NCBI GenBank assembly: GCA_964634755.1
Contig: CAZWJH010000010.1
Span: 1 to 42,275, forward strand
Reading direction: 5' to 3'
DNA from: JALXDT01 sp964634755
GTDB lineage: Bacteria > Acidobacteriota > Aminicenantia > JAMOAD01
DNA length: 42,275 nucleotides
In this document: one piece after another, positions 16,759 through 25,558 of the stretch
Layout: the number at the start of each line of letters is the position of its first letter
How positions within the stretch are numbered: position 1 is the stretch's first letter
Notes under the pieces: generated by a model
Told to the model about the DNA's origin: nothing
Database searches by the model: none
Seen by the model: only the letters and a program-made list of their open reading frames with translations
Translations under genes and position numbers: made by a program

Positions 16759-17607
16759 ATGAGAAAAGAGACTCTTTTATCATTTTTAATCCTTTTTTTT
16801 GTTTTTACTTTTGTTAGTAGTGTTTTCGCTTCTTCCATTAAAATCACAAACCCTAAAAAGAATTCTGTACTTAAAAAGAGTAAACCCTATTTAATAACAT
16901 GGATAAAGGTCGGGCAGATGAATGATTTTGTCAAAATAAGATTGTTCAGAAAAAGAAAAAGAGGACTTCTTGTTCAGAATGAAAAGGTTATGAATATTAG
17001 TAATAACACTCAAAATGATGGCAGCTACTCATGGTTTGTTCCGAACTCATTACCTGAAGGGGAATATTTTATTAGAGTAAAAACAGTTGATAACAGGGTT
17101 TATTACGATAGCGACATTTTCAAAATAGAGTCTATCAACCCCAATACTGTAAAAAATAGGAATTTAAGTCATCAGACTTCCGCAAGCCAAATATCAAAAC
17201 AACCGGACTTTACGGCTAAAATACTGGATAAACTGTGGATTGATTATAAACAAGAGGGGAACAGATGCAAAGGGATTATCACCCCTTCGGTTATTATTAA
17301 AAATATAAATTATCAAAACTCAGGCGATGTTCCCAATATACCTGTGGAACTCTATGTGACTATTTACAGAAAGAATCAAATTCACATAAATAATGCAAAG
17401 CATGCGCAATTTATTCCGAACTTAAAGGAAAGTGCAGGGCTTGATTTTCACAATGTAGCTTCATTTTATTATGATGAACCTTATGAATTAATCTTGAGAG
17501 TTAAAGTTGATCCGAACAATTATATTGAGGAAATAAGAGAAAGCAATAATTTTATTGAAAAAAGATTCAGATACGCTCCTTCTTTTGATCTTGGAGTTAA
17601 AATATAG
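16759..17607 (+). CDS. secreted protein, KRE9/KNH-like Ig domain plus CARDB domain, cut by in-frame TAG
   Basis: 282-residue secreted protein. The signal peptide is 1-24 (ends SVFA-SS). Residues about 25-125 resemble the immunoglobulin-like KRE9/KNH-type domain (ITNPKKNSVLKKSKPYLITW ... GEYFIRVKT). Residues about 150-275 form a CARDB adhesion-type beta domain (ends YIEEIRESNNFIEKRF). A second CARDB domain begins with SFDLGVKI but is stopped by TAG at 17605-17607; the same frame then stays open for 100 more codons. The original protein was probably about 383 residues with two CARDB domains, likely involved in surface binding. SD AAAGGAGG precedes the ATG. Confidence 0.75.
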   Translation: MRKETLLSFLILFFVFTFVSSVFASSIKITNPKKNSVLKKSKPYLITWIKVGQMNDFVKIRLFRKRKRGLLVQNEKVMNISNNTQNDGSYSWFVPNSLPEGEYFIRVKTVDNRVYYDSDIFKIESINPNTVKNRNLSHQTSASQISKQPDFTAKILDKLWIDYKQEGNRCKGIITPSVIIKNINYQNSGDVPNIPVELYVTIYRKNQIHINNAKHAQFIPNLKESAGLDFHNVASFYYDEPYELILRVKVDPNNYIEEIRESNNFIEKRFRYAPSFDLGVKI

Positions 17608-17910
17608 CCAACAAACAAAAAAGAGCGTTTTATTCTTTATTTATTAGAGAAAACCACATCCTCATTATCATCCGGTGATTCAGTACTAAATGTTTTTCTT
17701 GACGGGAAGCTCTACAAACACACTATTGTTAAACTTGTAAAATACTGTTCGAACCTGGAACAATCCTCTACTATCACAAAAGATATATGGTTCACATTCA
17801 AAACAAGCGGGATTCATACGATTAAAGCCACTGTTAGATATCTGAATGACAAAATAAAAGAGAAAGATTATTCCAACAATACAGCAATTTACAAAGTTTT
17901 TGTTAATTAA
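17608..17910 (+). pseudogene. in-frame remainder of the CARDB protein beyond the TAG
   Basis: In exactly the same frame as the gene before it, 100 codons run from the TAG to a TAA at 17908-17910. They encode a convincing second CARDB domain: LNVFLDGKLYKHTIVKL, then TSGIHTIKATVRY, then DYSNNTAIYKVFVN. The stretch contains no ATG, GTG or TTG codon in frame, so it cannot be an independent gene. A nonsense substitution, a sequencing error, or readthrough would explain it. Confidence 0.8.
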
Positions 17911-17976
17911 ATAAGAAAGGTTTACCATACTAATTAAAAACTTTTCTATAACTTATTACTTCCCCATACTAGAAAA

Positions 17977-18558
17977 TTAGGCTTGTTTTTTAAAATTGGC
18001 AGTAAAATTCTTATTACCCCCGTATTTTTCAGAAAATTCAAAACCACTATTTTTAGCCAATGTGTAAAGCTCTTCAAATGATATTCGGTCAGGGTCACCA
18101 AATTGCTCAGTAATTGACAGAAGCCCTCCAGGTTTCAGGATACTATAAACATTATTCATACATATCTGCGGAGAAGAGACCTCTCCCAATACTGTAATAA
18201 GAAAGACAATATCAAAGGAATTATCTTTAAGAGGAAGTTTGACAGCATCTCCTTCTATATAACTAACATTAAAAAGTTTCTTTTTCTCCATCTTTTTTCG
18301 AGCCTTAAGAAGCATTCCTCTCTGTAAATCCAGTAAGAAAAGGTGACCTCTTATAATTCTCCGTGCAATTTCTCCACTAAAAAATCCGGGGCCGGGACCT
18401 ATTTCAAGAACTTTATAATTCTCTTTCAAATAGAGACGATCTGCTATAGTTTTCGGAGAAATAATCAGCTTTCTAAGAGGGAAATCCAGCCAGAAGGATA
18501 AAAAAGAAGGATATGTACCTTTGCCAAAAAAACCTTTAAAAATTTCTTTTACTTTCAT
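17977..18558 (-). CDS. class I SAM-dependent methyltransferase
   Basis: 193-residue cytoplasmic protein with a Rossmann-like methyltransferase fold. Motif I is VLEIGPGPGFFS (about 50-61), the acidic end of strand 2 is in FLLDLQRG, and further motifs are GDAVKLPLKDNSFDIVF and ILKPGGLLSITEQ. It resembles UbiE/Methyltransf_11 proteins. The substrate cannot be read from the sequence. It lies 28 bp downstream of the DHH phosphoesterase gene, as the last member of the sat operon. Confidence 0.88.
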   Translation of the reverse strand: MKVKEIFKGFFGKGTYPSFLSFWLDFPLRKLIISPKTIADRLYLKENYKVLEIGPGPGFFSGEIARRIIRGHLFLLDLQRGMLLKARKKMEKKKLFNVSYIEGDAVKLPLKDNSFDIVFLITVLGEVSSPQICMNNVYSILKPGGLLSITEQFGDPDRISFEELYTLAKNSGFEFSEKYGGNKNFTANFKKQA

Positions 18559-18586
18559 CTCAAAATAACAAATTTTAATGTTCTTG

Positions 18587-19582
18587 TTAAAATATATTAT
18601 TTTTTTTGCAAACTTTCTTTAGATTTATTCCCTTTCCCATAAAAAATTCATTTATAAACTTAAGAAACCCATTGAAATTTTCACGCTCAATAACAACACC
18701 CAAAACATCTGTTTTCCCACCGCCAAAGTACCCTTCATCTTTAACTTTTTTCACGAGAGGAGAGAGATCCTCGGAAGCTGTTCTAAGATAAAAATTAAAA
18801 AAGTGCTCCCTTTCACCTATTACAACATTGTACTTTTCAGGTGTTTCCTTATACTTCATTCTGCAAAGATCGGAAATAATATAATAATGGCTTTTTATAT
18901 GAAGAAAGGTAAGCTTACCATAATCCTCAAATTTTAAAAACTCCTCTTTTTTCGCCTCTTCAACCTCTTTAATCACATCCGTAAATTCTTTTTTCCCTAA
19001 AATATCAAGAGGGGAATTCTTCAGAAGAAAATTTATCACAGCATAAACCTTTTCTCTATCTCCTGTTTTGTACTGATAATCAACTGCGGAAACAAAAAGC
19101 TTAAAATCTTCAAAATCAATATTATTTTCATTAAGAAAATTTTTCAAATTAATAAAAATAGAATCATCCTCTTTCAATTTAAAGCCTACATCTCCCCATA
19201 CACCACTCCAAATTAACAAATCATTTTCAAGACCGAACTCTTCTCTGAGAATCGTTGTACACGAAGGATATTCAATGGCTTTTGCCCCGAAAAGAATAGG
19301 GTTTTTTATTCTAACACCTTCAACAAGCTTTCCCGAATGATGATCATAAACCTGAAAATCTGAAATTGAATTTAAAAATCTTAAATCATCCTCAGGAAGG
19401 CTCATATCAACAAGATAAATTTTTTCCGCATTTCTGTTTTTTATCTCTTCTCTATCATATCCAGATAAAAAATAATTTCCCGGAGGCGGGGTAAAATATG
19501 AAAAGCTCTCTCCCAATTGTTTTGTCAAAATTACGGCAGAGGCTATACCGTCAGTATCCCAGTGGTGTATTATTAAATTCAT
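18587..19582 (-). CDS. DHH-family phosphoesterase
   Basis: 331-residue protein with the DHH fold. D9 and D11 (HHWDTDGIASA), D59 (LVDMS) and D80-H81-H82 (YDHHSG) form the two-metal site; GGGKTDV near the C-terminus is the DHHA1-type substrate-binding motif. DHH enzymes cleave phosphodiesters or the phosphate from small nucleotides such as pAp. The start codon overlaps the last base of the sat stop codon, so the two are tightly coupled and a role linked to sulfate activation is possible, but this is inference from context. Confidence 0.85.
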   Translation of the reverse strand: MNLIIHHWDTDGIASAVILTKQLGESFSYFTPPPGNYFLSGYDREEIKNRNAEKIYLVDMSLPEDDLRFLNSISDFQVYDHHSGKLVEGVRIKNPILFGAKAIEYPSCTTILREEFGLENDLLIWSGVWGDVGFKLKEDDSIFINLKNFLNENNIDFEDFKLFVSAVDYQYKTGDREKVYAVINFLLKNSPLDILGKKEFTDVIKEVEEAKKEEFLKFEDYGKLTFLHIKSHYYIISDLCRMKYKETPEKYNVVIGEREHFFNFYLRTASEDLSPLVKKVKDEGYFGGGKTDVLGVVIERENFNGFLKFINEFFMGKGINLKKVCKKNNIF

Positions 19583-20718
19583 TATTCTACAAAAGGATTA
19601 TCAAAGGAAATTATCACTTTTGAAACTTCAGGCCTCATCTGATCTTCAGGAGGCTGTTTTCCTTCCGAAATCATCTTTCTCATAGCCTTTCCGGCAAAAT
19701 TAATGTGATGCTCTGGACCATGGGGACATGTTTTATCACTTGCAATCGCACGGCACTTTTTGCAATAGAAAAATGCCCTGAAAATAACAGGCTCTATCTC
19801 AAGATCCGGAAATTCCTTGAAAATCTCGTGAGCAGCATAAGGATGATAATAATCACCAACTCCAGCATGATCTCTTCCCACTATAAAATGAGTACATCCG
19901 AAGTTTTTTCTCATTATTGCGTGATGAATTGCTTCTTTAGGACCAGCATATCTCATCTCTGTCGGAAGTATTGAAAGAAAGATTCTATCCTGAGGGAAAT
20001 AATTCTCTTTTAAAGCTTCATAAGCTTTTAAAATAACTTCATCTTTAAAATCTCCCTTCTTCTTTTTGCCAATTATAGGATTTATAAAAAGCCCGTCAAC
20101 AACTGTAAGAGCAGCTTTTTGGACAAACTCATGCCCAAGGTGGGGAACATTTCTTGTTTGAAATCCTACTATTTTCTCCCAGCCTCTCTTTTCAAACTCT
20201 GCTCTTGTTTGCTCAGGAGAAAGATCGTACTCAGGAAATTTTGAAGGGGGAGATTGAATAAGAGTAATTTTTCCACCAATACCATAATCTTTGAGTCCCA
20301 TTGTTCTTGCCACACCAGGGTGAGCGAAATCAAGAGTGCCATAAACTTTCTCAGCAATAAGCTCTTTCGGGATTTTATAAATATCCTCTATCTCAAGTAA
20401 GGCAATTCTTTTACCTTCCAGAGTTAAAAATACCTTATCTCCCTTTATTTTCTCTTTTTCCCCTTCCGAAATATCAAGAAGGATTGGAATTGTCCAGGCA
20501 ATACCGGAAGGAAGTCTCATTGTATTTGCCACAGAGATAGTCTCTTTTTCTGTTAAAAAACCTTCAAGAGGAGAAAAAAGCCCATTTGATATGTTTTTTA
20601 TCTCCTGTGCATGCTCATTTGTAATCTCAAGCTCAACCCCTTTTTGGGTTAAAAGCTTTTCTCTTTCAGCATTACTTGCTATTCTTTTAATAAGTTTTCC
20701 ACCATGAGATTTTATCAT
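19582..20718 (-). CDS. sat: ATP sulfurylase (sulfate adenylyltransferase)
   Basis: 378-residue enzyme that makes adenosine phosphosulfate and pyrophosphate from ATP and sulfate, or runs in reverse. The QTRN-x-P-H motif is at Q187-H193 (GFQTRNVPHLGHE) and GRDHAGVG at 281-288. C319, C322, C331 and H333 (CKKC ... CPHG) form the zinc site of the bacterial and archaeal Sat type. There is no fused APS kinase domain, and no cysC, aprAB or sulfite reductase nearby. SD AAAGGAG precedes the ATG. First gene of an operon with a DHH phosphoesterase and a methyltransferase. Confidence 0.95.
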   Translation of the reverse strand: MIKSHGGKLIKRIASNAEREKLLTQKGVELEITNEHAQEIKNISNGLFSPLEGFLTEKETISVANTMRLPSGIAWTIPILLDISEGEKEKIKGDKVFLTLEGKRIALLEIEDIYKIPKELIAEKVYGTLDFAHPGVARTMGLKDYGIGGKITLIQSPPSKFPEYDLSPEQTRAEFEKRGWEKIVGFQTRNVPHLGHEFVQKAALTVVDGLFINPIIGKKKKGDFKDEVILKAYEALKENYFPQDRIFLSILPTEMRYAGPKEAIHHAIMRKNFGCTHFIVGRDHAGVGDYYHPYAAHEIFKEFPDLEIEPVIFRAFFYCKKCRAIASDKTCPHGPEHHINFAGKAMRKMISEGKQPPEDQMRPEVSKVIISFDNPFVE

Positions 20719-20751
20719 TTTTTACTCCTTTCTTATGATTTTTTGTCCCCA

Positions 20752-20780
20752 ATTATACTATTAATACTACCGTTTTTCAA
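20752..20780 (-). promoter_or_regulatory. promoter of sat, TTGAAA-N17-TATAAT
   Basis: On the minus strand, -35 TTGAAA (complement of 20775-20780) and a perfect -10 TATAAT (complement of 20752-20757) are 17 bp apart. The start would be near 20745, giving a short leader with AAAGGAG. Confidence 0.75.
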
Positions 20781-20810
20781 ACGAGAAGGCTGACTATGTA
20801 ATTGGTAAGG

Positions 20811-20839
20811 TTGCTTTTTATTCATTATTTAATTATAAT
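20811..20839 (+). promoter_or_regulatory. promoter of the nusA-infB operon, TTGCTT-N17-TATAAT
   Basis: -35 TTGCTT (20811-20816) and a perfect -10 TATAAT (20834-20839) are 17 bp apart. The start near 20846 gives a leader of about 20 bases with AAGGAAGG before the nusA ATG. Confidence 0.75.
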
Positions 20840-20866
20840 ATGCAGTAAAAATAAGGAAGGTTTATT

Positions 20867-21895
20867 ATGCCAAAGGGTTTGCTTGAAATTATTGAACAGG
20901 TGAGTAGAGAAAAAGGTATTGACAGAGAAGTCTTTTTTCGGGTAATTGAAGATGCTATAAAAACAGCCGCAAAAACATATTTTAAAGAAAATGAGCCCGT
21001 TAACATAGCTTTTGACTGGGAAAAAGGTGATATAAAGATATTTACTAAAAAATTAGTAGTAAAAAAAGTCAAAGATGAATCAAAAGAAGTCTCTTGGGAA
21101 CAAGCAAAAAAGACAAACCCTGATGTTAAATTGGGAGATACTATTGAAATAAACCTTCCTCCGGAAATCCTGGGGAGGATTTCAGCTCATGTAGCAAAAA
21201 ATATTATTTACAATGAAATCTCAACAGCGGAAAGAGATAAAATTTACAAAGAATATACCCCTAAAATCGGAACTATAGTCACCGGAAAGGTAAGAAGATT
21301 TTTAGGAAATGACGCTGTTTTAAGTCTTGGAAAAGCCGAAGCTTTGTTACCCAAAAAGGATCAGCTTAAAACTGATGATATCAGAAGGGAGATGGAGCTT
21401 AAAGCCTTAATAAGAAAAGTGTACAAAGAAGGTAAGGAGCCTCAAATAGTTTTAACAAGAACTTCAAAAACATTTTTAATAAAATTACTTGAATTTGAAA
21501 TTCCGGAAATTGCTGATGGGACAATAGAATTAAAGTCAGTAGTAAGAGAGCCGGGAGAAAAATCCAAAATTGCAGTATTTACAAAGGAAAGAAATATTGA
21601 TCCAATCGGAGCATGCATCGGGATGAGAGGTAACAGGATATTAGCAGTAACAAAAGAATTAAGTGGAGAAAGAATTGATGTTGTAATATGGTCTGATAAT
21701 CCGGAAATTTTCATAAAAAATGCGATGGCTCCTGCAAAAATTTCAAGAATTAAAATTTTAAGCGAAAAAGAGAGAAAGGCTATTGTCTATGTACCCAAGG
21801 ACCAATTGGCTATAGCAATAGGAAAACAGGGCGTAAATGTTAAACTTGCCTCCAAATTAACAGGATGGCACATAGATTTACAAAGAGAGGACTAA
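20867..21895 (+). CDS. nusA: transcription elongation/termination factor NusA
   Basis: 342 residues: N-terminal RNA-polymerase-binding domain (1-125), S1 domain (about 133-198, GTIVTGKVRRFLGNDAVLSL), KH1 with GACIGMRG at 248-255, and KH2 with AIAIGKQG at 315-322. It lacks the C-terminal acidic repeats of enterobacterial NusA, as is usual outside Proteobacteria. Unusually, nusA is the first gene: rimP is not upstream, and no ylxR or L7Ae-type gene lies between it and infB, whose ATG follows the stop codon directly. Confidence 0.96.
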   Translation: MPKGLLEIIEQVSREKGIDREVFFRVIEDAIKTAAKTYFKENEPVNIAFDWEKGDIKIFTKKLVVKKVKDESKEVSWEQAKKTNPDVKLGDTIEINLPPEILGRISAHVAKNIIYNEISTAERDKIYKEYTPKIGTIVTGKVRRFLGNDAVLSLGKAEALLPKKDQLKTDDIRREMELKALIRKVYKEGKEPQIVLTRTSKTFLIKLLEFEIPEIADGTIELKSVVREPGEKSKIAVFTKERNIDPIGACIGMRGNRILAVTKELSGERIDVVIWSDNPEIFIKNAMAPAKISRIKILSEKERKAIVYVPKDQLAIAIGKQGVNVKLASKLTGWHIDLQRED

Positions 21896-23947
21896 ATGGG
21901 AAAAAGAATTTATCAAATAGCCAAAGAATTGGGGAAAGAGAATAAACAGGTTTTGGATGATTTAAAAAAAATAGGAATAGAAAAAAAGACTTCAAGTAAT
22001 AGTCTTACCGAAGAAGAAGAAAAAAAATTAAAAGAATTTTATTCGGAAAAACCTTCAAAACAAAAACACATAGATACAAAAAAGGGGGGAAAGAAAGAAA
22101 AAAAAGAGGTAAAAAAAGAAAAAATAGAAACAAAAAAAGAAGAAATTCAAAAAAAGAAAAGAGATAAAAAATACTTTGAAAAAGGCAAAGAAAGCGGAAA
22201 GATAGTAATTTATGAAGGGATTACAGTAAAAGAGTTAGCTGAAAAGATGGGAATGAAAGCAAAAGATCTTATTCAAAAGCTTCTTCAAAACAGGATGCTT
22301 TTAACTGTTAATAAAAGTTTATCTATGGAAGAAGCAGAAAAAATTTTGGAGATATTCGGCTTTGAAGGTGAGAAAAAGAGTTTTGAAACCAAAATAATGG
22401 ATGAGCTCTCAGAAGAGAGAGACGAAAGTAATTTAGTTGAAAGAGCTCCTTTAGTCACAGTAATGGGACATGTTGATCACGGAAAAACCACACTTTTAGA
22501 TGCCTTAAGGAATACAAAGGTTGCAGATCGAGAGAAAGGAGGAATAACCCAGCATATCGGAGCATCAAAGATAAAATATAAAGGGAAAGAGATTGTTTTT
22601 ATTGATACCCCGGGGCATGAGGCTTTTGCAAGATTAAGACTTAGAGGAGCAAATGTAACAGATATAGTAATTTTAGTAGTAGCAGCAGATGATGGAGTTA
22701 TGCCTCAAACAATAGAAGCAATAAGCCATACAAAAACAGCAGGAGTGCCTATAATTGTTGCTATAAATAAGATAGATAAACCCGAAGCTAATCCTATGAA
22801 AGTTAAGCAGGAGCTTTTAAAACATGGAATTACAGTGGAAGATTATGGAGGAGATGTTGTATCAGTTGAAATCTCTGCCAAAAAAAGAATAGGTCTTGAT
22901 GAGCTTTTGGAAATGATACTCCTTGTAGCAGAGATGAATGAACTCAAAGGGGATCCAAATATCCCCGCAAAAGGGTACATACTTGAAGCAAGACTTGACA
23001 CCAAAAAAGGAAGCATAGCAGACGTAATTATAAAAGAGGGTGTCGTAAAATTGGGAGATCCATTTATCTCCGGAACCACATACGGAAAAGTGAGATCCAT
23101 TGAAGATGAACACGGAAGAAGATTAAAAGAGGCAAGAATGGTAGCAGGGGTGGAAATAAGTGGATTCAATGAAACACCAAAAGCAGGAGAACTTTTTCAA
23201 GTAGTTCCCTCCCTTGAAAAGGCACAACAGATTGCCGAATTAAGAAAAGAAAAACTTGAAGAGGAAAGAAGGAAAAAACTTGATAAAAGATTATCCCTTG
23301 ATGACTTTTTTAAGAAAATGAAGGGAGAAGGAGTGAAAAAACTTCCTTTGATAATAAAAGCGGATGTGGAAGGTTCTCTTGAGGCAATAGAGGATAGCTT
23401 AAATAAAATAAAGCATCAGGAAGTACAAATAGATATTATCCAAAGTTCAACAGGTGCAGTAAGTGAAAGTGATGTACTCTTAGCATCAACAGCAAATGCA
23501 ATTATTATCTGCTACAATGTAAGAGCAAACAAAAGAGTAAGAGAAATTGCCAAAAATGAAAAGGTTGAAATAAGATTTTATTCGATTATTTACCAGCTTC
23601 TCGATGATATAAAAGCATCTCTTGAGGGAATTCTCTCTCCCATTGAAAAAGAAACATTCTTGGGAGCAGCAGAAGTTAGAAAAGTGTTTAAAGTGCCAAA
23701 AGTGGGAACAGTTGCAGGCTGTTATGTGAGTGAAGGAAAGATAGAAAATGATGCTAATATCAGAGTAGTGAGAAATGGTGTTGTTATCTTCACAGGAGAG
23801 CTCGAAAGCCTAAAACACTACACAAAAGATGTTAGTGTAATTAAAAATGGTCAGGAATGCGGTATAAAAATAAGAAACTTTAATGATATAAAACAAGGAG
23901 ATGTTTTAGAAGCATTTAAAATAGAAAAGATAAAACAAAAAATATGA
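21896..23947 (+). CDS. infB: translation initiation factor IF-2
   Basis: 683-residue translational GTPase that places initiator tRNA on the ribosome. An N-terminal IF2 helix-turn domain is followed by a lysine/glutamate-rich linker (about 50-100), a second IF2_N-like domain (about 103-155), and the G domain: G1 GHVDHGKTT (191-199), G3 DTPGH (237-241), G4 NKID (291-294). Domains II-IV complete it. It is shorter than the E. coli form because the N-terminal region is compact. The ATG directly follows the nusA stop and the end overlaps the next gene by four bases. Confidence 0.97.
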   Translation: MGKRIYQIAKELGKENKQVLDDLKKIGIEKKTSSNSLTEEEEKKLKEFYSEKPSKQKHIDTKKGGKKEKKEVKKEKIETKKEEIQKKKRDKKYFEKGKESGKIVIYEGITVKELAEKMGMKAKDLIQKLLQNRMLLTVNKSLSMEEAEKILEIFGFEGEKKSFETKIMDELSEERDESNLVERAPLVTVMGHVDHGKTTLLDALRNTKVADREKGGITQHIGASKIKYKGKEIVFIDTPGHEAFARLRLRGANVTDIVILVVAADDGVMPQTIEAISHTKTAGVPIIVAINKIDKPEANPMKVKQELLKHGITVEDYGGDVVSVEISAKKRIGLDELLEMILLVAEMNELKGDPNIPAKGYILEARLDTKKGSIADVIIKEGVVKLGDPFISGTTYGKVRSIEDEHGRRLKEARMVAGVEISGFNETPKAGELFQVVPSLEKAQQIAELRKEKLEEERRKKLDKRLSLDDFFKKMKGEGVKKLPLIIKADVEGSLEAIEDSLNKIKHQEVQIDIIQSSTGAVSESDVLLASTANAIIICYNVRANKRVREIAKNEKVEIRFYSIIYQLLDDIKASLEGILSPIEKETFLGAAEVRKVFKVPKVGTVAGCYVSEGKIENDANIRVVRNGVVIFTGELESLKHYTKDVSVIKNGQECGIKIRNFNDIKQGDVLEAFKIEKIKQKI

Positions 23948-24225
23948 TTGTAGGTATTTTTACCTTTGAGCTTTACCTACCACATTCACATTCATTAAAA
24001 GAAAAGAGGAAAATTATAAATATGATAAGAGACAGGATTAAGTCAAAATTTAATGTTTCAATAGCTGAAGTGGATTTTTTTGATTTATGGCAGAGAACCA
24101 TGTTTGGAGTAGCCATAATAAACAATGAGAAAAAGATTATAGACAATACTTTTTCAAACATTATAGATACAATAGAAGAAAAGGTGGGGATTTCTCCCTA
24201 CAATATTGAGGTAAGATATGAATAG
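23944..24225 (+). CDS. DUF503 (YlxP-like) protein
   Basis: 93-residue protein of the DUF503 family; the N-terminal pattern FELYLPHSHSLKEKRKII is diagnostic. Members sit between infB and rbfA in many bacteria and are thought to be linked to ribosome assembly or translation, but the function is unproven. It overlaps infB by four bases and rbfA by eight. Confidence 0.9.
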   Translation: MIVGIFTFELYLPHSHSLKEKRKIINMIRDRIKSKFNVSIAEVDFFDLWQRTMFGVAIINNEKKIIDNTFSNIIDTIEEKVGISPYNIEVRYE

Positions 24226-24580
24226 AGGTAGACAAATAAAAAGGGAAAAAATAGAACATCTTCTAAGAAATGTTATTTCCTCCGAATTATTAAATTTTCA
24301 GCACAATAATTTAATAACCTTATCAAGGGTTGAGCTCTCTCCCGATATGTCAAATGCAAATTTTTTTATAACTGTTTTCGGGGATAAAAGTGCTATAGAA
24401 ATTATCGAAGAATTAAATAACAAGAAAGGCTTTTTCAGAAAAGTGATTGCAAAAAAATTAAATTTAAGGTATACTCCATCTTTAAAATTTAAAGAAGAAG
24501 AATTCCTCTCCAACGAAGAGGAAAAAACAGCGGTGCTGGGAGAGAGTACGGATGACCAAGGAAGCAAAAGAGATAGCTGA
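24218..24580 (+). CDS. rbfA: ribosome-binding factor A
   Basis: 120-residue single-KH-type protein needed for late maturation of the 30S subunit. Family features include the N-terminal REKIEHLLRNVISSELL helix, SRVELSPDMSNANFFITVFG, and the C-terminal helix and strand ending in RYTPSLKFKEEE. It overlaps DUF503 by eight bases and the next DHH gene by 29 bases. Confidence 0.93.
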   Translation: MNRGRQIKREKIEHLLRNVISSELLNFQHNNLITLSRVELSPDMSNANFFITVFGDKSAIEIIEELNNKKGFFRKVIAKKLNLRYTPSLKFKEEEFLSNEEEKTAVLGESTDDQGSKRDS

Positions 24581-25508
24581 AAAATTAAAGAATAGCAAAA
24601 AAATAGCCATAACATCACATATCCGTCCTGATGGAGATTCAATAGGTTCCGGATTAGCCCTCTATTTAATGTTAAAAAAGCTGGGTAAAGAAGTCAGATA
24701 TATAAACAAAGACATACCACAACCTCCTCTTACACTTTTCCCATACTTTGAAGTAATAGAATATGGAGATATATATCCACAGGAATTTGATGTTGTTGTA
24801 CTAATTGAGTGTTCCACAGAAGAAAGATCAGGCCAAAAGAATTTAAATAAATATTTTAGAATTTTAATAGATCATCATCTCTCAAATGAAGAGCAAGTTG
24901 AACTCAATTGGGTAAACCCAAAGGAAAGCGCCGTAGCAATTATGATATACGAACTTTCAACATATCTTGGTGTAGAGATAACTAAAGAAATTGCAACTTT
25001 ACTCTATTCAGGTATTGTATCCGATACAGGCGGTTTTAGATTTACTAATGTAAATGCAAAAGCGCTGAGAGTAAGTTCAGAACTCATAGAAAAAGGAGCT
25101 GATCCCATTGAGGTAAACAGACTTTTATTTGAAAATTACACTCCTCAAAAAGTAAGGTTAATATCCAAAGTATTGTCAACACTTGAAACTTTCTTCGAGG
25201 ATAAGGCAGCTTTTATAACAATGTACAAAAGTTTTTTGGCTGATCTCCAACTAACAGATGTTGAAACAGAGGATATAGTTACAATAGTAAGGTCAATAAG
25301 AAAGGTAAAAATAGTCGCCTTTTTAAAAGAAAATGATGATGGAACATTTAGAGTTTCTCTAAGATCAAGGGATAATGTGGATTCAAGTAAAATTGCAGAA
25401 AAATTCGGGGGTGGAGGTCACATGCATGCTTCAGGTTTTTACTCAGAAAAAAGTGCCTCAAAAATAAAAAAAATCTTACTTGAAGAGTTCAAAAAAATAA
25501 AGCTCTAA
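24552..25508 (+). CDS. NrnA-like DHH/DHHA1 phosphoesterase
   Basis: 318-residue bifunctional nanoRNase / pAp phosphatase type protein, which would degrade short oligoribonucleotides. Motifs: H23-x3-D27-x-D29 (SHIRPDGDSIGS), D107-H108-H109 (LIDHHLS), SDTGGF, and the DHHA1 loop GGGGHMHASGF. The usual aspartate of motif II is glutamate here (E86, in LIECSTEER), a conservative but notable change at a metal position. The 29-base overlap with rbfA indicates coupling; NrnA is often found beside rbfA and truB, but truB is absent here. Confidence 0.9.
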   Translation: MTKEAKEIAEKLKNSKKIAITSHIRPDGDSIGSGLALYLMLKKLGKEVRYINKDIPQPPLTLFPYFEVIEYGDIYPQEFDVVVLIECSTEERSGQKNLNKYFRILIDHHLSNEEQVELNWVNPKESAVAIMIYELSTYLGVEITKEIATLLYSGIVSDTGGFRFTNVNAKALRVSSELIEKGADPIEVNRLLFENYTPQKVRLISKVLSTLETFFEDKAAFITMYKSFLADLQLTDVETEDIVTIVRSIRKVKIVAFLKENDDGTFRVSLRSRDNVDSSKIAEKFGGGGHMHASGFYSEKSASKIKKILLEEFKKIKL

Positions 25509-25522
25509 AATATTCTTCTTCC

Positions 25523-25551
25523 TTGACAAACAATAGTTTTTAAGATAGTTT
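25523..25551 (+). promoter_or_regulatory. promoter of the mlaEF operon, TTGACA-N17-TAGTTT
   Basis: A perfect -35 TTGACA (25523-25528) is followed after 17 bp by a weak -10 TAGTTT (25546-25551). The mlaE ATG begins eight bases after the -10 and has no SD sequence, so transcription would start at the ATG. Confidence 0.5.
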
Positions 25552-25558
25552 TAAAAAA

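Noticed and set aside
17605..17607. TAG recoded as an amino acid (for example pyrrolysine)
   Set aside because: TAG is used as an ordinary terminator of several intact genes in the window (DUF503, radical SAM, SprA-like, rpmG), and no recoding element is visible.
17942..17976. Hairpin TTTTCTA / TAGAAAA as a terminator between convergent genes
   Set aside because: The 7-bp stem is almost all A-T with a 21-base loop and would be too weak; kept only as a note.
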